Source: Synechococcales cyanobacterium bin59.metabat.ball.084
Lineage (GTDB): Bacteria; Cyanobacteriota; Cyanobacteriia; Cyanobacteriales; Chamaesiphonaceae
Direction of reading: 5' to 3'
DNA length: 64,000 nucleotides
Assembly (NCBI GenBank): GCA_013297675.1
Contig: JAAFHZ010000004.1
Span: 1 to 64,000, forward strand
The notes under the pieces were generated by a model, which did not search any database, had not been told where the DNA came from, and saw only the letters and a program-made list of their open reading frames with translations. Within the stretch, counting starts at the first letter, position 1, and each line of letters opens with the position of its first letter. Below, piece by piece: positions 35,288 to 44,510 of the stretch. Position numbers and translations under genes: made by a program.

Positions 35288-35934
35288 CAGATAAGTTAAG
35301 ATGTATTTTAGCTGGTGCAGGTGCTTTTGGTAGAGAGCTGATCAATTGGGCCCGTGATGCAGAAATAACAGGTTCCTTTCCCACATTAGCTGGTTTTATC
35401 GACGACACCCATCATAAATTGCAAAATTCTTCATACAATCTCTCTTCATTAGGTAGTATTCAAGCTTATCAGCCAGGAACGAATGATGTTTTTTTACTAG
35501 GAGTATCAGATCCACAAGGGAAAGAAAGTATAGTGAACTTATTAAAAAGTAAAGGAGCAAAATTCATTAATCTCATCCATCCTACAGCAATTTTGGCCAA
35601 AACTGCGACGATCGGCGAAGGAACGATCTTATGTCCTTTGTCGATCGTGTCTGCCGATGCAATAGTGGGCAGTTTTGTCACAGTTAATAGCTTTTCAGGC
35701 GTGGGTCATGATGTTTTAGTTGGGGACTACACCACCATGAGCAGTCATGTCGATTTAACTGGGAGGGTGCACTGTGGTCGCTCTGTATTTTTTGGTACTG
35801 GAGCAAAAGTTATACCTGATGTCTCGATCGGTGATCAAGCTATCATTGGAGCTGGAGCATTAGTAGTGAGAACTGTGCAATCTGGTTCTACTATGTATAC
35901 AATGCCAGCACAAAAATTAAAATTGATAAGGTAA
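35284..35934 (+). CDS. NeuD/PglD-family sugar N- or O-acyltransferase
   Basis: 216 aa. The N-terminal Rossmann-like part begins LRCILAGAGAFGRELINWAR. The C-terminal left-handed beta-helix has hexapeptide repeats (AKTATIGEGTILCP, ADAIVGSFVTVN and VSIGDQAIIGAGAL) and the catalytic His in GVGHDVLVGDY. PglD-type members acetylate the 4-amino group of UDP-sugars. Here it may transfer the special acyl group made by the KASIII/ACP genes to the amino sugar made by the downstream DegT enzyme. It overlaps the SDR gene by 4 bases. Confidence 0.88.
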   Translation: MTDKLRCILAGAGAFGRELINWARDAEITGSFPTLAGFIDDTHHKLQNSSYNLSSLGSIQAYQPGTNDVFLLGVSDPQGKESIVNLLKSKGAKFINLIHPTAILAKTATIGEGTILCPLSIVSADAIVGSFVTVNSFSGVGHDVLVGDYTTMSSHVDLTGRVHCGRSVFFGTGAKVIPDVSIGDQAIIGAGALVVRTVQSGSTMYTMPAQKLKLIR

Positions 35935-35965
35935 ACCTACTCTCACAAGTTATTACTGGTCTGTT

Positions 35966-37285
35966 GTGCTTACCAATAAAATCTTGGGTATTCTCTGTAA
36001 AGTGAGAACATTAGAGGATAGGCAAATGGCTAGTCTTGGACAAGAACTGGTTAGTGGTACTGCGCAAAAAACACCCAGTTTGCCAGATTTAAATATTTTA
36101 CAAGGTGCGCCTGTTTTTCAAGATAAGCTACATGTTGGCCGTCCCAATATTGGTAATAGAGATCGTCTGATAGAAAGAATCAATGATATTCTTGATAGAA
36201 AATGGCTAACTAACAATGGTCCTTACGTACAAGAGTTTGAACAGCAAATTGCCAATTTTATAGGTGTCAAACATTGTATTGCCACTTGTAATGCCACGAT
36301 TGGCTTAGAAATTGCTATTCGTGCAGCAGGATTGAAGGGAGAAGTGATTATCCCTTCTTTTACATTTATTGCTACAGCTCATGCCCTTCAATGGCAAGAA
36401 ATCACTCCTGTATTCTGTGATATAGATCCTTTAACTCATACAATCGATCCTCAAAAAATAGAGTCAATGATTACCCCGCGTACTACTGGGATTATTGGGG
36501 TACATTTATGGGGGCAAGCCTGTAATATCGAGATTTTAAGTAAAATTGCGAGTAAACACAATCTCAAGCTTATCTTTGATGCTGCTCATGCTTTTGGCTG
36601 TTCTTACCAAGGACAGATGATTGGTAATTTTGGAGAGCTTGAAGTATTTAGTTTTCATGCTACTAAATTCTTAAATTCTTTTGAAGGTGGCGCTGTTGTT
36701 ACTAACAATGATGAATTAGCAGCTAAAATTCGCTTAATGGAGAATTTTGGTTTTGCAGGTCTAGATAACGCTGTATATGTCGGAACTAATGGTAAAATGA
36801 GTGAAGTTTCTGCTGCAATGGGGATAACTTCATTAGAAAGTATTCATGAATTTATTGAAGTTAATTACCAGAATTACAAAAGCTATGAACATGAACTATT
36901 TGGGCTTCCTGGTGTTTCACTGTTTAAATACAATAGAGCAGAAAAAAATACTTATCAATATATTGTCTTAGAAGTAAATGAATCAATAACTCATATTACC
37001 AGAGATCAGATAATTGATATTTTACACACTAATAACATTATTGCTCGTAAATACTTTTATCCCGGCTGTCATAGAATGAAACCATATAATTCTTACTTTC
37101 CTCACGCCGGATTATTGCTACCAGAAACTGAAAGATTGTCTGACCGAGTTTTAATTCTGCCAACAGGAACATCTATTGATAAATTTCAAATTCAATCTAT
37201 TACTAAAATCATTAAAGATGTTATTGCAGAAGCAATGAAAAATTTGCCAGCAGGAAACAATACAGTTGATATATCCCTCAATTAA
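35966..37285 (+). CDS. DegT/DnrJ/EryC1 sugar aminotransferase (VioA-like)
   Basis: 439 aa from a GTG at 35966, or 419 aa from the ATG at 36026 (MASLGQELVSG), the likelier start. The PLP Lys lies in FHATKFLNSFEGG, and the family motif LHVGRPNIG...KWLTNNGPYVQEFE is present. Close relatives convert dTDP-4-keto-6-deoxyglucose to dTDP-4-amino-4,6-dideoxyglucose (viosamine). It supplies the amino sugar of the island; the dTDP-glucose synthase and dehydratase are not encoded here. Confidence 0.9.
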   Translation: MLTNKILGILCKVRTLEDRQMASLGQELVSGTAQKTPSLPDLNILQGAPVFQDKLHVGRPNIGNRDRLIERINDILDRKWLTNNGPYVQEFEQQIANFIGVKHCIATCNATIGLEIAIRAAGLKGEVIIPSFTFIATAHALQWQEITPVFCDIDPLTHTIDPQKIESMITPRTTGIIGVHLWGQACNIEILSKIASKHNLKLIFDAAHAFGCSYQGQMIGNFGELEVFSFHATKFLNSFEGGAVVTNNDELAAKIRLMENFGFAGLDNAVYVGTNGKMSEVSAAMGITSLESIHEFIEVNYQNYKSYEHELFGLPGVSLFKYNRAEKNTYQYIVLEVNESITHITRDQIIDILHTNNIIARKYFYPGCHRMKPYNSYFPHAGLLLPETERLSDRVLILPTGTSIDKFQIQSITKIIKDVIAEAMKNLPAGNNTVDISLN

Positions 37286-37335
37286 GATATTTTAGAAGTC
37301 TCAGAGAAATTGATAATAGGTTAAAGAAAGATAAT

Positions 37336-40300
37336 ATGTGTACAAAAGAAAGATTGAATTTCATTGTTGTGACACCAGGATTTGTTCCTAATGTTGGTGG
37401 AGTGGTTGCTCTTCATTGTTTAGCCAAAACCATTCATGAATTTAATATTTCTTGCAAAATATATGATTTTTCTGGCTGCAAAACTCCAAATGATATTTTC
37501 GATCTTTATGCATCAGAATCTGATATCAATAGTTCTACAATTGTTGTTTATCCAGAAGTGGTTCCTGGTAATCCATTAAATGCAAAACATGTGGTTAGAT
37601 GGATTCTTTGTGAGGTAGGAATTCATTGCCCTGCTGATATATATTCGACTTGGGGTGAAAATGATTTTGTTTATCATTATAATACTTTTAATGTCACTAA
37701 AAACGTAAATTCATACAATTTGCTTTCACCAATTTGGATTAATCCCAAACTTCAAAATCAACAGAAATCAAGAGATGGATATTGCCATATTATTCGCAAA
37801 GGTCATAAGTTTCACCAGCCACTAGAATATATTCATCCTCATGATTCTCTGTTACTTGAAGATGAGATATCACAAGAAGTGTTGATTCATATATTCAACA
37901 CAAAAAAATATTTGATTTCTTATGATCCATATTCTTATATCAGTATTATGGCTGCTTTGTGCGGTTGTGTTTCGATTATAGCTCCATTAAAAAATACGAC
38001 TAAAAAGCAATGGCTTGCAAGCTTGTCTATATCGGCATTTTTAGAGTGCTATGAAGAAGAAGATCTCAAAGGGATTGCTTATGGATTAGCAGAGATAGAT
38101 TATGCCCAGAATACATTATTGGATGTTTCAAGGCAACAAGATATTTCTGTGCAATATGGAAAAAGAACAGTAAAAAAATTCATAAATGATCTAATCGATG
38201 CCATTGATACCTCATCAGCACCATTAGATGATTTTAAAAATCAAAAGATTTTAAATGTGTCAGATGTATTCTTTTCTGATTTTGTTGCATTGCATAAGCT
38301 AAAAACCTTAGATACATTCAATGGTTTACAGCTATCACGCAGACAGTTAGCAGAACAATGCTTAAACCTTGAAGCTCATCAGATAGCAAGCTGGTATCAA
38401 GGGTTATCTGGAAAAATCCAGCCGATGTTGCTGCATGAGAATAATGAAAATAGAAATACATCATTAGAAGATCAACAATTTATTAATTCGCTATTAACAC
38501 TTATAGCACAAGAAGCTGACCAACCAGAAAATATTAGAATACTTTTAGCAGCAATGCTTTATTATCGTGCAGATGAGATGCCCTTATCATGCGATTTATC
38601 TAAGATTCCAGATTGGTTATTATCAGATTACTTGAAGTATTTATTTCCAAGGTCTGTTGTCTTCTATCAGATAGAAGAGTCAGAAAAATACTATGTCTAC
38701 ATGTGCAAATGGATCGATTACTTGCATAGTGCTATAATTAACCATTCTGACCACTCTTATTGGCATCAAATTGTTGATATCTTTGTTCAAGTTGCTAACT
38801 TTATTCCTATTAACATTAATAACCATAACCTCAAAGATGTTTATGTAAAGCGGGCAGAAATAATTGAATTCTTTTTAAAAATCAACGGTCATGAATTAGA
38901 ATATGAGTTTAATCACCTGCCATTGGCTAAGAAAAAAATCAAGTTAGGTATTATTGTTTATCAAAATATTCCATCTGCTGAAACCTTTGCAACTTTACCT
39001 TTCTATGAATATCTCAGCAGAGATTTTGAAGTATTTTTATATACTATTCGCAAATCAGAAGGAGCGTTAGCAGAATACTGTCGAAGCTGTGTCAATCATG
39101 CCAAATTATTACCCAATGATTTTGAAGGCCAAATAAACTCTATTAGAGAAGATAATTTGGATATTTTATTCTTTGGGGGAAATGTGACGGCTATTACTAA
39201 TCAGATGTGTCTATTAGCTAGTCATCGTTTAGCCAGAATTCAAGTCACTAGCGGTGGATCGATCGCCACTACCGGGCTTAAAAATATGGATTACTTTATC
39301 TCTGGAACCCTAACCGATCCAGATCAAAATGCCCAATTACAATACCAAGAAAAGTTATTACAAATACCTGGCACTGCACATTGCTTTAGCTATGGTAATG
39401 ATGAGGTTATTGCCCAGATTGAAGTAGATCGATCGAGCCTAAATATTTCACCAGAAGTAGTTGTTTTCACCTCTGGTGCCAATCTATTCAAAATAGTCCC
39501 TGAGTTATTTCATGCTTGGGCAAAAATTATTGCCCAAGTGCCTGATGCCGTATTGATGCTTTTACCCTATGGTCCTAACTGGTCAAAAAGCTACATTAAA
39601 CAACCATTTGAGGAAAATTTGATTCACATATTTGCAGAATATGGGTTGTCTGTAGACCAGTTAATTATTTTAGATCCACAACCGGTACCAAATAGAGCTG
39701 ATGTCAAGTCCTATTACCAAATCGCAGATATTTATTTAGATTCCTTTCCCTTTGCGGGCACAACTTCTTTAATTGAACCATTACAAGTTGGTCTACCAGT
39801 AATTGCCAGACAAGGAAATTGCTTCCGATCGGCAATGGGTGCGGCAATGATCCAGTCTTTGGGTATTGCAGACTTAGTGGCCACCAGTGAAGAATCATAT
39901 ATTCAATTGGCTGTTAATCTGGGCAATAATATAGCACTGCGTCAACAAAAAAGTATTGAAGTTCAAACAAAAATGCAGAATAATCCTAGCTTTTTGGATA
40001 GTCGAGCTTACGCTGCAAAAATTGGTGCATTGTTTATTGATCTGTTCGATCAATATACTAAAAATGCCCAAAATGAAAGCTTACAACTAAGAGATACAAA
40101 TCTGATGGTTTTTCCTGATTGGAACCAATCTGAAGAATCAGTAGGTAATGAGTTACAACAGGTCATCCAAACATTAGCAACTCAACCCAATGCCCAAAAT
40201 ACAACCCTCTTAATTGATACCACCAATATTGCAACAGAAGATGCTCAAATGTTTTTGTCGAGCATTGCAATGAATATTATGATGGAGGAAGATTTAGATA

Positions 40301-41094
40301 TCTCCGAAGAGCTAGGCATTTCTTTGATTGAAGATTTAAACAATATTCAATGGGAAAATTTGTTACCTAGAATTAATTCCAGAATTGTGATGGATTGTGA
40401 TGATCGGGCAACAATAGACAATCTTTTGCCAATACAACTAACCACTAGCAGCTTATCAAATCTTTCAGTCACAGCCTTGGCAGAAGACAAGGGTAATATT
40501 GCAGTGCAAGAAAGACCTCCAGCTCTAAAGCACTCCCAGGATCAAATATCATCGCCCCAAACATCAAAAGCTCCTATTCGACTACATATTGGTGGTCAAG
40601 AGTATCATCAAGACTGGAAGATTTTTGATGCTTTGCCACGAGAGGAAGTAGATTTTATTGGTAATGCTAAAGACCTCAGTCAATTTGCCGATAATTCAAT
40701 AGCTGCTATTTACACTAGTCATGTACTAGAACATTTTCATTACCTACTTGATGATGAGTTATCATCAACTCTTAAAGAGTGGCATCGAGTGCTAGAGCCT
40801 GGTGGAGAACTAATGGTTAGTGTCCCAAACCTAAAAGTGATTTGTTCTTTATATGTAGATCCTCATACCCCAGCAAATGATCGATACCATCTAATGAGAA
40901 TGATCTTTGGTGGCCAATTAGATGAGTATGATGTTCATAAGGTCGGCTTTGATCAAGATATTTTAGGCATGTATTTACAAAATGCTGGTTTTCGTGATTT
41001 ACAAGTAGTATCAGAATTTGGTTTGTTTAACGACTGTAGCTCATTATTATTTGGAGGTGTACCAATTAGTTTAAATATGATTGCCAAAAAATGA
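37336..41094 (+). CDS. Multidomain glycosyltransferase with C-terminal methyltransferase
   Basis: 1252 aa. Residues 1-290 look like a GT-B glycosyltransferase (FVVTPGFVPNVGGVVALHC-like start), the middle (300-530) is helical, residues about 540-880 match the SPINDLY/OGT-like GT41 catalytic region (IYLDSFPFAGTTSLIEPLQV and GLPVIARQGNCFRS), and residues 1070-1252 are a class I AdoMet methyltransferase (IGNAKDLSQFADNSI, SHVLEHFHYL and VLEPGGELMVSVPN). Large OGT-like enzymes of this kind glycosylate flagellin in Pseudomonas. This one probably attaches the island's sugar to protein and may methylate it. It is very AT-rich and full-length. Confidence 0.82.
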   Translation: MCTKERLNFIVVTPGFVPNVGGVVALHCLAKTIHEFNISCKIYDFSGCKTPNDIFDLYASESDINSSTIVVYPEVVPGNPLNAKHVVRWILCEVGIHCPADIYSTWGENDFVYHYNTFNVTKNVNSYNLLSPIWINPKLQNQQKSRDGYCHIIRKGHKFHQPLEYIHPHDSLLLEDEISQEVLIHIFNTKKYLISYDPYSYISIMAALCGCVSIIAPLKNTTKKQWLASLSISAFLECYEEEDLKGIAYGLAEIDYAQNTLLDVSRQQDISVQYGKRTVKKFINDLIDAIDTSSAPLDDFKNQKILNVSDVFFSDFVALHKLKTLDTFNGLQLSRRQLAEQCLNLEAHQIASWYQGLSGKIQPMLLHENNENRNTSLEDQQFINSLLTLIAQEADQPENIRILLAAMLYYRADEMPLSCDLSKIPDWLLSDYLKYLFPRSVVFYQIEESEKYYVYMCKWIDYLHSAIINHSDHSYWHQIVDIFVQVANFIPININNHNLKDVYVKRAEIIEFFLKINGHELEYEFNHLPLAKKKIKLGIIVYQNIPSAETFATLPFYEYLSRDFEVFLYTIRKSEGALAEYCRSCVNHAKLLPNDFEGQINSIREDNLDILFFGGNVTAITNQMCLLASHRLARIQVTSGGSIATTGLKNMDYFISGTLTDPDQNAQLQYQEKLLQIPGTAHCFSYGNDEVIAQIEVDRSSLNISPEVVVFTSGANLFKIVPELFHAWAKIIAQVPDAVLMLLPYGPNWSKSYIKQPFEENLIHIFAEYGLSVDQLIILDPQPVPNRADVKSYYQIADIYLDSFPFAGTTSLIEPLQVGLPVIARQGNCFRSAMGAAMIQSLGIADLVATSEESYIQLAVNLGNNIALRQQKSIEVQTKMQNNPSFLDSRAYAAKIGALFIDLFDQYTKNAQNESLQLRDTNLMVFPDWNQSEESVGNELQQVIQTLATQPNAQNTTLLIDTTNIATEDAQMFLSSIAMNIMMEEDLDISEELGISLIEDLNNIQWENLLPRINSRIVMDCDDRATIDNLLPIQLTTSSLSNLSVTALAEDKGNIAVQERPPALKHSQDQISSPQTSKAPIRLHIGGQEYHQDWKIFDALPREEVDFIGNAKDLSQFADNSIAAIYTSHVLEHFHYLLDDELSSTLKEWHRVLEPGGELMVSVPNLKVICSLYVDPHTPANDRYHLMRMIFGGQLDEYDVHKVGFDQDILGMYLQNAGFRDLQVVSEFGLFNDCSSLLFGGVPISLNMIAKK

Positions 41095-41115
41095 TTTTGG
41101 TAAGGGATAGTAAGA

Positions 41116-41964
41116 TTATTCCTCATCCATTGATAGGATTGGTGAGGTTGATTGGGAAAGTAAGCGACTAGAGCCGCAGTGTGGACAAGGAATCTTATCG
41201 GCGCTAAGACTGGGAATAGGTAAACCGCAGTCATAGCACATGCGATAGTTTCCTGGTTCCAAGTTATGGGTGACAGCCACCCGTTCATCGAAGACAAAGC
41301 AGTCACCTTGCCATTGACTTTCGGCTGCGGGGATTTGTTCGAGATAGTTTAAGATGCCGCCTTCTAGGTGATAGACCTCAGAAAATCCTTCAGCGAGTAA
41401 TAACGAAGTCGCTTTTTCGCAGCGAATACCGCCGGTACAAAACATTGCTACTTTACGGTGTTTAGTCGGGTTGAGATTTTGACGCACGTATTCAGGAAAA
41501 TCGGTGAAGGCATCGGTATGAGGATCGATCGATCCCTTAAACGTGCCAATCTCTACTTCATAAGCATTGCGAGTATCGATGACTAAAACCTCAGGATCTT
41601 GAATAAGAGCATTCCAATCTTGTGGTGCTACATAGGTGCCTACTTGTTTGCTGGGATTGGCTAAGGGTTGTCGGAGCGTGACAATCTCGGCTTTGATTTT
41701 AATTTTTAGCTTAGAAAAAGGCGGTTTGCCAGTGCAGATAGCAGATTTATGGCTGAGATCGGCAAAGCGCGGGTCTTGGCGCAAAAAAGACAACGCAGCA
41801 TTGACAGTTTCGGTACTGCCACAGATCGAGCCATTGATACCTTCGGTGGCAATTAAGATGGTGCCCTTAATTTCGTGGGCTTCGCAGTAGCTCTGTAACT
41901 GCGCTTGTAATTCTGGGCAGTTGTCGATCGCAATAAATTTATAAAAGCTGGCAATGGCAATCAT
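41116..41964 (-). CDS. trhO: tRNA uridine-34 hydroxylase TrhO (rhodanese family)
   Basis: 282 aa from the ATG at 41964 (MIAIASFYKFIAI); an upstream in-frame start would add 6 residues. The N-terminal ferredoxin-like domain has ATEGINGSICGS, and the rhodanese domain has the loop CTGGIRCEK with the catalytic Cys. A C-terminal zinc-ribbon-like pair is seen in CYDCGLP and CPHCGSS. TrhO hydroxylates U34 of wobble tRNAs. It is convergent with the glycosyltransferase gene, 21 bases away, so the island ends sharply here. Confidence 0.93.
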   Translation of the reverse strand: MIAIASFYKFIAIDNCPELQAQLQSYCEAHEIKGTILIATEGINGSICGSTETVNAALSFLRQDPRFADLSHKSAICTGKPPFSKLKIKIKAEIVTLRQPLANPSKQVGTYVAPQDWNALIQDPEVLVIDTRNAYEVEIGTFKGSIDPHTDAFTDFPEYVRQNLNPTKHRKVAMFCTGGIRCEKATSLLLAEGFSEVYHLEGGILNYLEQIPAAESQWQGDCFVFDERVAVTHNLEPGNYRMCYDCGLPIPSLSADKIPCPHCGSSRLLSQSTSPILSMDEE

Positions 41965-42019
41965 CCCAAGACTCCCGAACATCGACCTGCCATTATAGCA
42001 CCGCGCTCATTGCGTGAGT

Positions 42020-42457
42020 CTATTTGGGCGGCTGCTGCTGGGCTTTTTTGATCGCTGCTTTTTTCTTGCGCACTTTGACGGCTAAGGCTGCCCGATCGAC
42101 CAAAAATCCGGCCACCGGGATTTCTTGAAATTCGCGCTCGGCTTCTAGTTTTTTTAGCTCGGTATAATCCACCCACTGGATGCAGTTGACTGGACAGGTA
42201 TCGATCGCCTCTTGCACGGTGTCTGCGGAGTCACCATCTTGGCGAACTACTCTCGATCGACCGTTTTCTGGCTCTATGTAAAAAGTGTTGCGGGCGACAT
42301 GGGCGCAGAACTTACAGCCAATGCAGGTTAATTCGTCTACATATACTCCCCGCTGGCGCACGATGCCGCCCAGCTCTGGCTCAAAACCAGAGCGATCGCT
42401 GATATCTCGCAGTACACCGCCCAACTCTGGCGAGTTATTTGGGGCGTTACCGCTCAC
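42020..42457 (-). CDS. 4Fe-4S ferredoxin with N- and C-terminal extensions
   Basis: 145 aa. The cluster ligands are C-x2-C-x2-C in TCIGCKFCAHVA and the distal Cys in DTCPVNCIQW. The C-terminus is Lys-rich. This is the conserved cyanobacterial gene found with ycf35 and a DUF2997 gene, as here; the start overlaps the ycf35 stop. Its redox partner is unknown. Confidence 0.9.
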   Translation of the reverse strand: MSGNAPNNSPELGGVLRDISDRSGFEPELGGIVRQRGVYVDELTCIGCKFCAHVARNTFYIEPENGRSRVVRQDGDSADTVQEAIDTCPVNCIQWVDYTELKKLEAEREFQEIPVAGFLVDRAALAVKVRKKKAAIKKAQQQPPK

Positions 42458-42843
42458 TATGCGGACCAGCGCTGTACGACTAACCGCACAGAGCCGTCTT
42501 GCTGATTGTGTTCTTCGGCCACTTGGAAGCCTTGCTGGGCTGCGGATTCTTTGACTGCATGGTAGGCATAGCGCTGTGTAATTTGACTCAAGAATCTATC
42601 TACCGACCAATTTTGCTGCCAGAACTGGAGGTCAGCAACTAGCTCATATTCTTGGCCATTGTGGCTAAAACCTACGTCATAGCCATTTTCTTGGGCAATC
42701 ACCACATCTGCCGTGAGGCTTTGTCCCTGATACCCGCGTACTTGCTGCGGACCACTTTTCCATTCAACGCCTAGGTCGCTGAGGGCTGCGGCTAAGAATT
42801 CCACTTTGCGAATTTGAGTTTTGATGTTGCTAAAGTGAGACAT
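42457..42843 (-). CDS. ycf35: Ycf35 (DUF1257) protein
   Basis: 128 aa. MSHFSNIKTQIRKVEFLAAA and the central YDVGFSHNGQEYELVADLQF are the Ycf35/DUF1257 signature, a family found in cyanobacteria and red-algal plastids with no established function. It lies between the DUF2997 and ferredoxin genes. Confidence 0.92.
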   Translation of the reverse strand: MSHFSNIKTQIRKVEFLAAALSDLGVEWKSGPQQVRGYQGQSLTADVVIAQENGYDVGFSHNGQEYELVADLQFWQQNWSVDRFLSQITQRYAYHAVKESAAQQGFQVAEEHNQQDGSVRLVVQRWSA

Positions 42844-42877
42844 AAGATTTTGGGGGAAAGAAGATAGTGGTGATGGG

Positions 42878-43084
42878 TTACCAAGTAGTAAAGTTGGTGT
42901 CTATAACAGCCTGAGTATTTTCTTGTTCAAAGAACTCTGCTGTAGGCTGGTGGGCAACTACCCGACCGAGGACTGCTTCAATTTCGGCTGTTACCTTGGC
43001 ACAAGAGCTGCCGACGATGCCCGTGACTGTTTCTTGCACTCGTCCATCTGGGTAGATTACGAATTCCAAGGTTTCCATGGTCAT
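42878..43084 (-). CDS. DUF2997 small protein
   Basis: 68 aa (or 66 from the second ATG at 43078). The core ETLEFVIYPDGRVQETVTGI then VGSSCAKVTAEIEAVLG defines DUF2997. It is the first gene of the DUF2997-ycf35-ferredoxin unit. Function unknown. Confidence 0.88.
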   Translation of the reverse strand: MTMETLEFVIYPDGRVQETVTGIVGSSCAKVTAEIEAVLGRVVAHQPTAEFFEQENTQAVIDTNFTTW

Positions 43085-43401
43085 GAGCGATACCGGTTGC
43101 GGTTAAAGTTTGGGAATAATCTGGCTCAAGAGTTGAGTCTTAAAATCTGACGAGATAAATCGCCACAAAAGTCTTTGCTTGTAGATGTAAGTACTCCCCT
43201 GTAAGTTTCGCGCAAGTTCCTTGAAGAGTCAAGAACATTGTTAAGTTTTGCAAACCAATTGTGAGATTGACCACTATCAGGGTTGAAGCTGCTGAAATTC
43301 CTACGTTCTGCAATGCGAAAGCTCACTTTCCAGTTGCAAAGATTAAGAAGTAATTTTTTGAAAAAGATGTGCTCGCTTGAATGAACTAGCTGCCGTCTAT
43401 A
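43085..43401. other. Spacer upstream of the DUF2997 gene
   Basis: About 320 bases that should hold the promoter of the DUF2997-ycf35-ferredoxin unit on the minus strand. A 66-codon minus-strand frame (43126-43326) has no convincing protein character. No other structure seen. Confidence 0.3.
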
Positions 43402-43436
43402 TAAAAAACCAAAGCCAGTACAAAAATGGCTTTGGT
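43402..43436 (-). terminator. Terminator after the small secreted protein gene
   Basis: ACCAAAGCCA and TGGCTTTGGT form a perfect 10-bp stem with a 9-base loop. Read on the minus strand the stem is followed by a run of six T, so it is a strong rho-independent terminator for the gene at 43469-43765. Confidence 0.85.
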
Positions 43437-43468
43437 CATTGTGGGCTGTTCAGAGTGAGCCTTGCAAC

Positions 43469-43765
43469 TTACCTTTGGTAATAGTCACTGCGATCGCAGT
43501 CGTTGTCGGCGTATTGTCTTTCTAACCATTTAACCTTGCGGTATTCTTCGTCTTCCCGAGCATCTTGGATCTTGATGCGCAGCTCTTTACAAATGCGAGG
43601 CTCACGGTATTCTCGACTGCGGTAATCTCGATCTTTTTGAGCATGAGATTCGCCGCCGTGGTCATATCCTGCGTTAGCCGCAGGCAAGTTGATGGCTCCA
43701 ACTAAAGCCATGGCCGAAAAGCAGCCCATAGCAGTCATTTGCAGCTTAGACAAAGTAATAGACAT
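43469..43765 (-). CDS. Small secreted hypothetical protein
   Basis: 98 aa. A signal peptide ends near residue 32 (AANA-GYDHGG). The mature part is highly charged (HAQKDRDYRSREYREPRI) and has two cysteines, C58 and C90, that could pair. No family recognised. The gene is divergent from rpsL and has its own terminator. Confidence 0.75.
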   Translation of the reverse strand: MSITLSKLQMTAMGCFSAMALVGAINLPAANAGYDHGGESHAQKDRDYRSREYREPRICKELRIKIQDAREDEEYRKVKWLERQYADNDCDRSDYYQR

Positions 43766-43911
43766 ATATCTATCGTCCCCTGGAGTAAGTTATTTGGAGA
43801 GGAATCTCCTAAACATGGGTAGACATGTTTGTGGTGGTGACTGTTACAGGCGGTAATATGTTCCTTGGGCGATTCCTGGGGTTGTGTGAAAAATAAAACA
43901 TCGATCGAAGT

Positions 43912-43941
43912 TTGACATGATCGCACACAGTCTGCTACTTT
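43912..43941 (+). promoter_or_regulatory. Candidate promoter of the str operon
   Basis: TTGACA at 43912-43917, an 18-base spacer and TACTTT at 43936-43941 make a credible sigma-70 promoter, 52 bases ahead of the rpsL start. Confidence 0.5.
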
Positions 43942-43993
43942 GGTAATTTGTCCACTGTTGGAAACTCCTTTGGAGCTGTCAATTTTGTAACTT

Positions 43994-44377
43994 ATGCCAA
44001 CCATTCAACAGCTCATTCGCAAAGCCCGCGAAGACTATGTAATTAAAACCAAGTCTCCGGCATTAAAGCAGTGTCCACAACGCCGTGGAGTCTGTACTCG
44101 GGTGTATACCACCACCCCCAAGAAGCCCAACTCTGCTCTACGCAAAGTGGCTCGGGTGCGTCTTACCTCTGGTTTTGAGGTGACAGCTTATATTCCCGGA
44201 ATCGGTCACAACCTGCAAGAGCACTCGGTGGTGATGATTCGCGGCGGACGGGTCAAAGATTTACCCGGTGTGAGATATCACATTATTCGTGGCACCTTAG
44301 ATACTTCTGGAGTGAAGGATCGTAAGCAAGGTCGCTCTAAGTATGGAGCCAAGAGACCTAAAGTTGCTGCCAAGTAA
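43994..44377 (+). CDS. rpsL: 30S ribosomal protein S12
   Basis: 127 aa with [20 protein letters not shown], and [20 protein letters not shown] near the end. The Lys of the PKKPNS motif is the usual site of streptomycin-resistance changes and is wild type. It starts the rpsL-rpsG-fusA-tufA-rpsJ operon. Confidence 0.98.
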   Translation: MPTIQQLIRKAREDYVIKTKSPALKQCPQRRGVCTRVYTTTPKKPNSALRKVARVRLTSGFEVTAYIPGIGHNLQEHSVVMIRGGRVKDLPGVRYHIIRGTLDTSGVKDRKQGRSKYGAKRPKVAAK

Positions 44378-44510
44378 GATGTGATTGCCCATGCTGAGGG
44401 TATTTTTACTTTTTTACTGTTTCACTACTCCAATATTTCCAGCGGATTGCCCCCAACCTGTTCGCTAGGGAGCCATTTAACCTTCTTCAGCCCTATCGAT
44501 CGTAATTTTT

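Noticed and set aside
31066-41094. Polyketide or ladderane-type natural product cluster
   Set aside because: KASIII and ACP alone could suggest this, but the DegT aminotransferase, NeuD acyltransferase and protein-type glycosyltransferase point to a sugar pathway; no modular PKS/NRPS or thioesterase is present.
43126-43326. Minus-strand frame of 66 codons upstream of the DUF2997 gene
   Set aside because: No family resemblance and no start signal; the span is more likely the promoter region of the operon.
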